Shown in pieces: positions 18,101 through 27,353 of a stretch of 28,021 nt of DNA. Position numbers and translations under genes: made by a program. This DNA comes from Dunaliella salina (Eukaryota > Chlorophyta > Chlorophyceae > Chlamydomonadales > Dunaliellaceae), in the NCBI GenBank assembly GCA_002284615.2, contig MU069733.1, positions 294,470 through 322,490 of the forward strand. Reading direction: 5' to 3'. Within the stretch, counting starts at the first letter, position 1. Every line of letters begins with the position of its first letter. The notes below the pieces were generated by a model. That model ran no database searches and was not told the DNA's origin. It worked only from the letters and a program-made list of their open reading frames with translations.

Positions 18101-21100
18101 CTGAGCATGCAGGACATGCTAAATGACCTATGCATTGAGTTTTGCAGGAAAAGATGGTGGTCGGAGGTGCTCTGTGTGGCTCGGGGGCTGTTTTGCGGCC
18201 ATTCCAGCAGAAGGATGTGCATTTTCAAATTTGCACCAAACAGCCAGCACACCTGGATTTAAGCTGTTCTCGGGTGGTCTAACCATGCTGCAGTGCAACA
18301 TCTTGCGAGTACTTGGGGAGTGTGCTGGTGGGTTGACCTATCTGGACAGGTGTGCGCACCGATGCAGAAAGTGACATTCTGCAACCACTGCAACCACTCT
18401 TTATGAGCCAATGTGCCTCCTCTTCCTTAAAGGATGCAGGGAGAGTTTCTCTGCCTACGTGATTTTCTTTTTTCTTTCTTTCTGCGTCCCTTGGCATCCT
18501 GAGCAGCTCCCTAGGTGCTGCCCAGCATGAAATTAGTACCCAAACAAGGCCAAACAGTGGCCTTTGTGAAGAACGGTGCGTTTTTGCCCGACTGAGAGAA
18601 CAGGCCTCCTGCCCTGCACTAACGAACAAAGCCATGTGGGGTCGCGCCCAAGCCCATGTTGAAAGTCATGCCCAACGGCACGGAATTTTAGTGGGAAAGC
18701 TGCATGACCCACTGTCCTTTGAATTGCAAGCAGTCCAGCAACCAAGAAGGCTGAAAAATTGTTCTTCCCCTACTCCCTGTTCCTCCCCTCCCCCTATTTG
18801 CACTTGCATGCAGAGCCAAAAATCAGCCAACCAATGCACTTTTCACATCCAGCATTGGTGCAGGGGGCGCTGATATGCGGACAAAAATGTAACAGTTTGC
18901 CCAAGGAATTTGATTTTTTCAAGGGGACCACCTACAAATCGAAGTACAAGCGTAAAACTGCCTCTTATTTACACCAACCTGAAGCTCCGCCGATCCTCAG
19001 CAACATCTTTGCCGAAAAAAGTTGTGCGCTCAAGATGATTGCTCTTCACAACTCCTGGGTACACCTATATGTAGCAAATGTGCGCACAAGGGAGGCCATA
19101 GTTTTATGAGTGTTGCCAACATAGCTTTATCTTGTCCTGGAAAGAATGACTGGCGCATGGAATTTTCAAGTTCTGTTTCCGGAAAAGCTTCCATTTCCCA
19201 TGTATTCCTGAAAGTCTCCAAAGAAGCCTTGCAGCAATGTCCCAACCATTTGAAACCTCATTCATCACATGAGATACTGATCTTAAAACTTGAGCTTTTA
19301 AACAACCATAATGAAATTGGAAACCCAGAGCACGAATTACCTGGCCCACATGAATGTTGTCCTGAGCCACCTCAGCGCGCAGCGCCTCAGTCAGCCCATA
19401 CAGCGCATACTTCGTAGCACTGAAGGCGGACATGTGCTTCTACAAACGCATGGGTGCAGGGTGGACAGTCAAGTCGACATGTCTGCTAGTGTTGCAAGCT
19501 GGAAAGAAACCTTGGAAAGGCAGCGTGTTGTTTGCTAGGCAGCATGTTGTTTGCTAGTGTTGCAAGTTGCTTGTGTTGCAAGCTGCTAGTGTTGAAAGGC
19601 AGCATGTTGTTTGCTAGTGTTGCAAGCTGGAAAGGAACCTTGGAAAGGCAGCATGTGCGCGAGTGGGAGTACGCACGCAGGTTGAGCATGGAAGCTCTTT
19701 GGGGCCAGAACATCTTTGCACCTGTTGTTGCTGTACCTGCTGATGTTTCTGCTGAATGGCAGAACCAGTGGTATTGCAAGAGAGGGGCTGTGACAACAAG
19801 TTGATGGGCAGCATTCCTCTGATGCACAATGTTTCGCAGCAGGTTGGTAGACAGCTGCATGAAGACATGACAAAGGGCACTGCAAACATGCTGAAACGTT
19901 TTGTCCCAATGACCTTGCAGGATCTTTATGAGCGTGTAGAAAATGGAAGGAGGCATGGCTTTGCACTTTGAGTCCTGAGGCAGAAAGTGCTCGACACCAA
20001 AGACATTGACGTGGCTGAGATTCCTGCGTAAGTCTTTGAAAAGGAGGCATGGCTTTGCACATTGAGTCCTGAGGCAGGAAGTGCTCGACACCAACGTCAT
20101 TGACGTGGCTGAGATTCCTACGGAAGTCTTAGAAAAGGAGGCATGGCTTTGCACTTTGAGTCCTGAGGCAGAAAGTGCTCGACACCAACGACATTGACGT
20201 GGCTGAGGTTCCTGCTTAACAGCAGGGCCTGCCTAGAGTCCACTGAAAGAATGAATATTAAGCACAAAATTGGTAGACCCTTAAACTGAGACCTTTCAGT
20301 TGAGCTCCTGCAGCAGATCTCCTCTGGATCCACTCATGCCACTCTGTACCAACACAGGAACAGGCTTTGATTACAGCAAATTTGGATGCAATGAAGGCGC
20401 TCACCATTTGTAACATTATAACCATTGTAACCATTGTACCAACACAGGAACAGGCTTTGATTACAGCAAACTTGGATGCAATGTAGGCACTCACCATTGC
20501 AATAAAGGCACCAACCTTTGTCACATTGTAACCATTGTAACCATTGTATCAACACAGGAACAGGCTTTGATTACAGCAGGCTTGGATGCAATGCAGGCAC
20601 TCACCAGGCTTTGATTACAGCAAACTCGATTACAGCAAGCTTGGATGCAATGCAGGCACTCACCATTGACACCTTCCCATTGAACGCATTGATCATAATA
20701 AGGGATGGCTTGTCCGCTCCTTGTTTGCGCTTGCCTTCCACCTGAGGAAATGACATGCACGACAATGATCATAATGATCATACAGAAATATAATATAATA
20801 CAATGATTATAACAGTGATCGTAACCACCTGAGAGAATGGCATGCACAACAATGTTACAACAAACATGATAAGGGATGGCTTGCCCGCTCCTTTTTCGTG
20901 TCTGCCTTCCACCTGAGAAATTGACATGCACAACAATTTCCCAATCACAAAAAAGGGAGCACTTTTACACACATAAACCAGAGATCTCTTTCTTGCACTT
21001 TTTTGTACTCTGCATTCGCACTATCAAATCGCCTATTCCCTTCCACACTTATGAAAGATGCATACCAAATGGTTTGATTCGTTGAAGAGCAATGATGGTT

Positions 21101-24100
21101 TTTATTGCCCGGTTACTGTATGCCTTCACATGCGTGCCAGCCAATTTTACAATTGGCAAAGCATACGTCTCCTGTATAGTATTTTCACTATCATCCCTAT
21201 ACAATACAGGCTAATCTTGAAGCCATACTGATCAATGAAAATGGGAGTGGCACAGATGGCTCAAGTACGTACTTCAGCAAAAAAAACAGGTGTGAAATAG
21301 TGTGAAAGGATCATCATCCAGCTTGTCACCCTCCATGCCGACAGGAAGGCTTGGCTGACAATGCAGCTTGAAGTCCAAGGGGAAAAGGTGCAAAAGGATC
21401 ATTGTCTGTTACCTTCAGCACCGGCAGGAAGGCTTGGCTGACAATATAAGCTCCCAAGTAGTTTGTGCGCATTACCCTTTCAGCTTCCTGCGTAGGCAAA
21501 GACCCACATTCCACATTGACCCACATTGACCCACATTGCATAGGCAAAGACCCACATTAACATTTCAGCTTCCTGCATAGGCAAAGACCCACGCTCCGCA
21601 TTGCGTAGGCAAAGACCCACATTCCACATTGTGCAGGCAAAGACCCACATTCCACAGTGACCCACATTGACCCACATTGCATAGGCAAAGACCCACATTA
21701 ACATTTCAGCTCCCTGCATAGGCAAAGACCCACATTGCGCATTGCGTAGGCAAAGACCCACATTCTGCATTGACCCACATTGACCCACATTGCATAGGCA
21801 AAGACCCACATTAACATTTCAGCTCCCTGCATAGGTAAAGACCCACATTCCACATTGCGTAGGCAAAGACCCACATTCCACATTGACCCACATTGCATAG
21901 GCAAAGACCCACATTAATGTTTCAGCTTCCTGCATAGGTAAAGACCCACATTCCGCATTGCGTAGGCGAAGACCCACATTCCATAATGACCCACATTGAC
22001 CCACATTCCAGCCTTCAGACCTGTTAATTGCAAATGGGTCATGTTGACTTGCCACAAAAAGTGTTTGCGACTCAATTTTTTCAATTTTGCGGATGGCACC
22101 CATGCTGTGGGCCATGCATGGATGACTGATACGCAGCCATGTGCCCATGCCTAGCCTGCTTCAACGTAGCAAATGCCTCTCTATTTTTCCATTTTGTGGA
22201 TGGTACCCATGCTGTGGACCACGCATGGGTGACTGATGCTCAGCGTGCTTCAACAGAGCCAACACATCTCTCCATCTTTCTACCTTGTGGATGGTAGCCA
22301 TGCAGTGGACAGTGAATGGGTGACTGGTGCTCAGCCATGTGACCATGCTCAGCGTGCTTCAACAGAGCCAATATATCTCTCCATCTCTCTACCTTGTGGA
22401 TGGTAGCCATGCAGTGGACAGTGCATGGGTTCTCAGCCATGTACCATGCTCAGCGTGCTTCAACAGAGCCAATACATTTCTCCATCTTGTGGATAGTAGC
22501 CATGCAGTGGACCGTGCATGGGTGACTAGTGCTCGGCCATGTGACCATGCTCAGCGTGCTTCAACGGAGCCAACACATCTCTCCATCTCTTTTTATCATG
22601 TGGATGGTAGCAATGCTGTGGACCATGTATATATGGCTGATACTTAGCCATGTGACCATGCTCAGCCTGCTTTAACAGAGCGAATACTTGACCAATGGGA
22701 TAATACCAAAAGAATAAGCTCCAGGTGCACCTGAGAATAAGCATGCTCCCACTGAGCCCATGTCTCACCGATGCAGGCACAGATGTGATTGAAATTTTCA
22801 AAAATTTTGAAAACAACTCTCTATGCTGTTGTGGTGCTCAGCAATTCACCAGGCCAGTGGCCAATCAACACCTGCTGCAAGGATCGCAGCTCCATGCAGC
22901 GGGAGAAGCAGCACGCCCAGGCAAATCAAGGCCACCTGCTGCCTGCGCTTGAGAGTTGGCCTCTCATGTTCACAGGATGGTTGTTGCCGCTACATCGCGC
23001 TCCCTCAATCCTCTCATTTTTGCCTGACCCTTACACACATGAACAAGCCACGCTTTAAGTGGGCAAGCGCCTTACCGATGCAGGCACATCTGAGAACAAG
23101 CCCCGACACATTATGCCCGCACAGTTGACGACCACATCAATGTTCTCATACTTAGCCTGCAGCGCGCGATTGTGGGAAGGGGATGTGTTGAAGAATGTGG
23201 GATTGTGAGGAGTTGCATGTTCATAGGAGTGCAGCACTAATGACACATGAGTGAGCTGATGGAAGCTGAAGTGCTTTTGCGAAGAATGTGGGATTGTGAG
23301 GAGTTGCATGTTCATAGGAGTGCAGCACTAATGACACATGAAGTGAGCTTATGGAAGCTGCAGTGCTTTTGCAGAAACACCAACTGCTCTGTTCATTTGG
23401 GCAAAAAATGCTGCAAAAATTCATCACACAACCAGTTGAAGTTACAGTGCAGAGGCACCACTTGGCCTGTTCCTTTGAAAAAATATAAATAATGCTGCAA
23501 TGATCATCACGCAGCCGTTTCAAGCTTCAGTGCAGGGGCACCATTGGGTCTGTTTATGTGCAACAAAAGCAGTAATGCTGCAAGTACACAGCCAATTCGA
23601 GCTGCAGTGCAGAGGCACTAAGTAGTCTATTTGCGACAAAATAAGACATGCTGCAACGATCATTGCACAGTCAATCAAGCTGCATTGCAGAGGCACCAAT
23701 TAGTCTCTGTTTGCGACAAAATGAGTCATGCTGCAAACGTCACCACACAGCCGGTTCAAGCTGCATTGCACACCATTTGGTCTGGGTATTTGTGACAAAA
23801 TAAAACGTGCTGCAATGATCGTTGCACAGTCGATTCAAGCTGCAATGCAAAGGCCCACATGGTCTGTTGGTTTGCTGCAAAATGAATACCGCTGCAACGA
23901 TCATCATACAGCCGATTCAGCTGCAACGATCATCATACAGCTGCAACGATGCTACAATGCTACGATGCTACGAAATGAATACGGCTGCAACGATCATCAT
24001 ACAGCCGATTCAGCTGCAACGATCATCATACAGCTGCAACGATGCCACGATGCTACGATGCTACGAAATGAATACCGCTGCAATGATCATCATACAACTG

Positions 24101-27093
24101 ATTCACAACATTGCGTGGGCAGTACACCAGATTCCACGCACCCTGGTCAAAACAGGTGTGGACCATCGAGACACCCTCCTGTTCTATGGGCTTTTGGGGC
24201 AAGTCTTGTTTGCAAGAATACTTGATTGTAAAAAAATTGTACGATTTATGTAGTAATTTTCGAGATGCTCAAAGGTCAATCCACAGGAGCTGCAGCACGC
24301 ACCATGGCGCGGGAGGCCATGCTCTTTACTTGCTCCTCCTTGGTTACATCACAGGCCACTGCAAAAGAAAAGCATCAGAGGAGAGAGGAAAGATGACACG
24401 AGGTTCTGTGCAGGCAAATTCTGCTTCGACTTACTCTTGCACTTTGTGGGGAGTACAGAAGGCAACAAAGACCATTCATTGAGATTCTAAACCGTCTCGC
24501 TTTCTACACCCTTTTTCGCATGGGCACAATACAACACACTGATCTACACATACGTTTTAGCTTTAACCCCAGCATGCCAAGTTCTTGCCAGCACAGACTC
24601 CCTGACAGACACGTGTCTTCCCAACCAAAATTCCGTCCTGGGAGTGCGATGGTTGTTGAGGTCTGAGCGGCTGGGTCAAATTTTGACACAAATGCAGCCA
24701 CGTGGCAGTAGAAGCATGCTTGTATACTGGTCCAAGAATGAATGGCAGTACCTGCCAAACCGAAGCCCTGGTGGCCGCATACCTGCTGGCTTTTTTAGCT
24801 TTGATACAAACGCAGCCATGTGGCAGTAGAAGCACACAACTGGACCGATAATGAATGGCTCTCCCTGCTAAACTGGAGCCCCAGTGGTCGCATGCCTGCT
24901 CGCTCTCCTAGCTTCGACAGAATTGCAGTAATGTAGCAGTAGAAGCATATAACTGGACCAAGAATGAATGGCAAAACCTGCCGAAATGGATCTCTGGGGG
25001 ACGCATGCCTGCTCGCTTTTTTTGCTTGATCGCAAATGCAGCCACACAGTAGTGGAAGCACACAACTAGACCTAAGGATGAATGGCTAGACCTGCCAAAC
25101 CAAAGCCCTGGCGACCGAATGCCAGCACAATCTCCTATCTTTGACCAAATGCAGCCATGTGGCAGTAAAGGCATACAACTGGACCAAAAATGGATGGCTG
25201 CACCTGCTAAACTGAAGCCCAGGCGGCCGCATGCCTGCTCACTTTTTTGGCTTTGACACAAATGCAGCCATGTGGCAGTAGGAGCATACAACTGGACCAA
25301 GAATGAATGGCTGCACCTGCTAAACTGCAGCCCTGGCGACCGCATGCCTGCTCACAGTCATCTGCAACATACTGCAGCTTGGTCAGGTCCCTCGCGGTCA
25401 CCACCACATTATAGCCCTTGCGGGCAAACAGCAATGCAGTGGCGCGCCCTATGCCCTGCGCGGGAACAAAAGGCAACAGCCAAAAAAAACACAAGGATCA
25501 GGTTCCACATACATGCATACTGCAGCTTGGTCAGATCCTGCGCAGTCACCACCACGTTGTAGCCCTTGCGGGCAAACAGCAATGCAGTGGCGCGCCCTAT
25601 GCCCTGCGCGGGAACAAAAAGCAACAGCCAAGGAAAACACAAGGACCAGTTCCACATACATGCATACTGCAGCTTGGTCAGATCCCTTGCAGTCACCACC
25701 ACATTGTTGCCCTTGCGGGCAAACAGCAATGCAGTGGCGTGCCCTATGCCCTGCGCGGGAACAAAAAGCAACAGCCAAGAAAAACACAAGGATCAGGTTC
25801 CACATACATGCATACTGCAGCTTGGTCAGATCCTGCGCAGTCACCACCACATTGTAGCCCTTGCGGGCAAACAGCAATGCAGTGGCGCGCCCTATGCCCT
25901 GCGCGGGAACAAAAAGCAACAGCCAAGAATAACACAAGGATCAGGTTCCACATACATGCATACTGCAGCTTGGTCAGATCCCGCGCAGTCACCACCACAT
26001 AGTAGCCCTTGTGGGCAAACGGCAATGCAGTGGCGCGCCCTATGCCCTGCGCGGGAACAAAAAGCAACAGCCAAGAAAGGATCAGGTTCCATCCTGATGT
26101 ATACAATCAGACGGAAAGGCGCCTTTCCTAACCCCAAGGCCTTCACTTTTAGCGGTAGCGCACTGGCAGGACCACTTGAGAATTTGATTTGCAAAACATT
26201 GTAACTATGTGACAAAGTGACGATGTTACATACAAGACGATCAAGCGGCAATTGCACCAATCAAAATTGCCACGCCGCAACATTGCTCACAATGACGCGT
26301 TGCTTTTGCGACCAAAGCAAACGCAGGCAGGTGGATCTACCTCAGATGCACAGGCGTTTGCATTGGGCGCAAAAGCAGAAGGACGACGTAATAAAATGCA
26401 GGCAGGCGGAACAATTTCATATGCACTGACGTTTGAATTGGCCGCAAAAGCAGGACCCCATCGTGGTCACATGCAAGCAGGTTGAGCTGCTTCTATAGCT
26501 GTCCCATTCCCACAAGCAATACTGGCATTGAATGATGAGCATGGCTCTGAACTTAGCTAGGTCGTTGATCACTCTGAGGTGTGCTTACTTGGAGTGGGGT
26601 ATTTGCTAGAGGAAATTACAGGCCCTGAAAACCAGAATTCAGGGCCCTGCATGGAGCTTGACTGTGATCACAAACAACATAGCTTCTGCTACTCCTATTG
26701 AGCCTGAGCATCAAAAGAAGCACCTACACCTTTGTAATCCTACCCTATCATTCAGCTACCCCTCAGCAAAGCTGCCCCCGCAGGCAGGTCCAGCTGTATG
26801 TAACCCAATTCCTTTCCGTTCCTTCCCTGTCCTAATCCTATCCTATGATAATCTCTTGGAAGCATCTGCCCCACCCATAAACCCAAGGTTCTCACCTGAC
26901 TCCCACCCGTTATCACCACTGTTTTTCCTGAAGCTTTGTAAGAGTTCCGAACCTGCATTCAAAAAACGCGCGCAGAGCTCGTGGCGGCGACTCAGTTTGC
27001 ATCTGTACGTGCGCTGGGCGCGAAAAAGATGACTGCAATGGGCACAAAGAGGGCAACGCTGCTGAGATCTGGCCTCATATCTTGCTTTGCCAT
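15125..27093 (-). CDS. Short-chain dehydrogenase/reductase with altered active site
   Basis: An NAD(P)-binding SDR of about 313 residues. Exons in transcript order: 27093-27009 (tentative: start plus a hydrophobic VALFVPIAVIFFAP membrane or targeting segment), 26952-26896 (or 26933-26896 if joined to the first), 25455-25317, 24358-24303, 23156-23076, 21487-21413, 20741-20664, 19439-19341, 19064-18979, 15329-15125. Every internal junction has GT-AG and matching phase. Motifs: KTVVITGGSQ+GIGRATALLF (cofactor loop), ACDVTKEEQV, IDVVVNCAGIM, MRTNYLGAYI (active-site Asn), IMINAFNGKVSM, MSAFSATKYAL (Lys kept), VYPGVVKSN, and C-terminal MPAEVADAVY and DVIVGLPF. Where classical SDRs have Ser and Tyr 13 residues apart (S-x12-YxxxK), this has Ala and Phe. 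It may be a pseudoenzyme or act differently; substrate unknown. Introns total over 11 kb and are full of repeats. Alternative identity: none better than SDR. Confidence 0.9.
15503..15581 (+). mobile_element. LINE 3'-tail fragment in the last SDR intron
   Basis: GCTAGCTTGCTAGTTGG, then GGCCTCTGGCCTGCGCAGAC, then a T-rich pyrimidine tail is the same 3' end as at 5510-5620 (minus) and 13330-13385 (plus). Imperfect flanking repeats CTGTTGACAGTGCT (15493-15506) and CTGCTGACCGTGCT (15582-15595), 12 of 14 identical, look like a target-site duplication. It is inserted in the intron antisense to the SDR gene. Confidence 0.65.
15600..18978. other. Last SDR intron: unrecognised sequence, possible old element
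   Basis: This is the rest of a 3.6-kb SDR intron (15330-18978). Plus-strand open pieces occur, mainly 17590-17880 (96 codons, with DGHYWGPRGWASKLRENF and FKSFETFMQQHKIKLNG), 17031-17255 (WGAWKGRQAWVSAAQFLLP) and 17272-17511. Their composition looks protein-like and they lie on one strand in order, so they may be remains of a DNA transposon or retroelement ORF, but I recognise no domain. No structural termini were found. Confidence 0.3.
19482..19660. repeat. Irregular short tandem repeat in SDR intron
   Basis: Variants of GCTAGTGTTGCAAGCTGG, GGAACCTTGGAAAGGCAGC and ATGTTGTTT recur in shuffled order. The array starts about 45 bp upstream (transcript sense) of exon 19439-19341. No splice signal is evident in the unit. 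Confidence 0.75.
19949..20225. repeat. Three 94-bp tandem units in SDR intron
   Basis: Units begin GGAGGCATGGCTTTGCAC at 19949, 20043 and 20137, each with GAGTCCTGAGGCAG and GACATTGACGTGGCTGAG or close variants. Minus-strand frames across it (SQDSKCKAMPP) are products of the repeat, not exons. Confidence 0.88.
20395..20663 (-). repeat. Tandem repeat carrying copies of an SDR 5' splice site
   Basis: On the minus strand the array begins at the true donor of exon 20741-20664 (GTGAGTGCCTGCATTGC) and repeats it at 20604, 20494 and 20404, each followed by ATCCAAGC or a variant and CTGTAATCAAAGCCTG. The copy at 20494 also repeats the last exon bases CAATG. All three extra copies keep GTGAG. Confidence 0.88.
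20742..20960 (-). repeat. Acceptor-side duplications of an SDR exon
   Basis: Upstream (transcript sense) of exon 20741-20664 there are two further copies of its acceptor at about 84-87 bp spacing. The one at 20912 includes the first 47 exon bases, coding VEGRHEKGAGKPSLIM against the true VEGKRKQGADKPSLIM. The one at 20828 keeps only the acceptor and first few bases. Confidence 0.85.
21342..21445 (-). repeat. Donor-side partial duplication of an SDR exon
   Basis: The 3' half of exon 21487-21413 (minus-strand ATTGTCAGCCAAGCCTTCCTG, plus-strand match 21425-21445) recurs 83 bp downstream at 21342-21362 with 20 identical bases in a row, followed by a GTGACA that could serve as a donor. Confidence 0.82.
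21480..22010 (-). repeat. Tandem repeat carrying copies of an SDR 3' splice site
   Basis: The true acceptor of exon 21487-21413 is TTTGCCTACGCAG then GAAGCTGAAA. Near-identical TTTGCCTATGCAG plus GAAGCTGAAA-type blocks recur at 21566, 21707, 21820 and 21923 (plus-strand position of the CAG in CAGCT). Between them is a shorter repeat of CCCACATTG and GCATAGGCAAAGA. At least four decoy acceptors, each with about nine exon bases, precede the real one. Confidence 0.9.
22155..22700. repeat. About 100-bp minisatellite in SDR intron
   Basis: Six units aligned on TTCAACAGAGCC or variants, at 22161, 22250, 22359, 22460, 22561 and 22672. Each contains CATCTCTCCATCT, TTGTGGATGGTAGCCATGC, a GTGGACAGTGCATGGGTGA block and CAGCCATGTGACCATGCTCA. 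It does not visibly contain exon sequence. Confidence 0.9.
22725..22785 (-). repeat. Copies of an SDR exon end and donor within the intron
   Basis: ACCGATGCAGGCAC at 22767-22780 is identical to 23074-23087, the end of exon 23156-23076 plus its donor. On the minus strand it reads GTGCCTGCATCG then GTGAGA, a better donor than the true GTAAGG. A weaker second copy (TTATTCTCAGGTGCACCTG) is next to it. Confidence 0.72.
23191..23375. repeat. Two ~95-bp tandem units in SDR intron
   Basis: GAAGAATGTGGGATTGTGAG, GAGTTGCATGTTCATAGGAG and TGCAGCACTAATGACACATG occur twice, at 23191 and 23280. It lies just upstream (transcript sense) of exon 23156-23076. Confidence 0.88.
23376..24112. repeat. ~80-bp satellite-like array in SDR intron
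   Basis: Units are aligned on ATGCTGCAA at about 23409, 23491, 23574, 23648, 23728, 23807 and 23889, with GCACAGTC, TTCAAGCTGCA, GCAGAGGCACCA and GTCTGTTTGCGACAAAAT. From about 23885 it changes into a shorter period of GCTGCAACGATCATCATACA. Plus-strand open frames here are repeat artefacts. Confidence 0.88.
24700..25355 (-). repeat. ~113-bp repeat carrying exon end plus 5' splice site
   Basis: The last part of SDR exon 25455-25317 (GAGCAGGCATGCGGTCGCC, GGGCTGCAGTTTAGCAG) with its donor GTGCAG and following intron recurs in about five more units. Exon-like ends are near 25206, 25094, 24980, 24866 and 24754. GT is kept in four of the five (GTGCAG, GTCTAG, GTTTTG, GTACTG) and lost in one (GGAGAG). 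Each unit also holds GCCACATGGCTGCATTTGTG or a variant. Confidence 0.88.
25368..26095 (-). repeat. Five 148-bp units of acceptor plus SDR exon
   Basis: Unit starts on the plus strand are 25368, 25516, 25663, 25811 and 25959. Each holds an intron end (TTCCCGCGCAG) and the first 28 codons of the cofactor-binding exon, GIGRATALLFARKGYNVVVT and DLTKLQ. Exon-like 5' ends are at 25455 (true), 25603, 25750, 25898 and 26046. All five are open. Variants include GIGH and KGNN (25750), TAQD (25603, 25898) and ALPFAHKGYY (26046). Only the 25455 copy continues into YVADDCEQ; the others run into intron after QYA. Confidence 0.95.
26326..26470. repeat. Two ~75-bp diverged tandem units
   Basis: GCAGGCAGGTGGATCTACCT, GATGCACAGGCGTTTGCATT and GGCGCAAAAGCAG are paralleled by GCAGGCAGGCGGAACAATTT, TATGCACTGACGTTTGAATT and GGCCGCAAAAGCAG. 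It lies in the SDR intron between 25455 and 26896; no exon was found in it. Confidence 0.7.
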
Positions 27094-27353
27094 GGTTCCA
27101 AAGCGCCTTCCAGTGCTGTCTGCTTTCCTGTAAGTGAGCAATGAGCTGTGTGCGTCGAGACCTTGTTGATGTGGCCAGGCTGCAAAGAGTGATGGGAGCT
27201 CTATGTGCCCGCGCCCATGCATGGGGTTTTCCTGGAGTAGATCTGTTGGGAAGAGGCAGCCTATGATAGTGTATGACATGTGGGTATAGGCAGCATGAAA
27301 TCAAAGCCTACACATGTGAGTCGAGGCAGCATGGCAGGATTCATCCTATGACA

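Noticed and set aside
18279..18635. Possible extra SDR exon (RELLRMPRDAERKK)
   Set aside because: The exons at 18979-19064 and 15125-15329 join in phase directly and give a continuous family-like sequence, leaving no room for it.
21326..22148. Minus-strand repetitive ORFs rich in MWVFAYAMW-type text
   Set aside because: They arise from the CCCACATTG / GCATAGGCAAAGA repeat in an SDR intron.
25317..25380. Donor GTGAGC at about 25352 as the end of the SDR cofactor exon
   Set aside because: Continuing to the GTGCAG donor at 25316 gives CEQACGRQGCSLA joined to VACDVTKEEQ, which matches the expected SDR spacing better; the earlier donor would delete this loop.
25409..26204. Long plus-strand ORFs over the 148-bp array
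   Set aside because: Antisense shadows of the SDR exon copies; no family resemblance on the plus strand.
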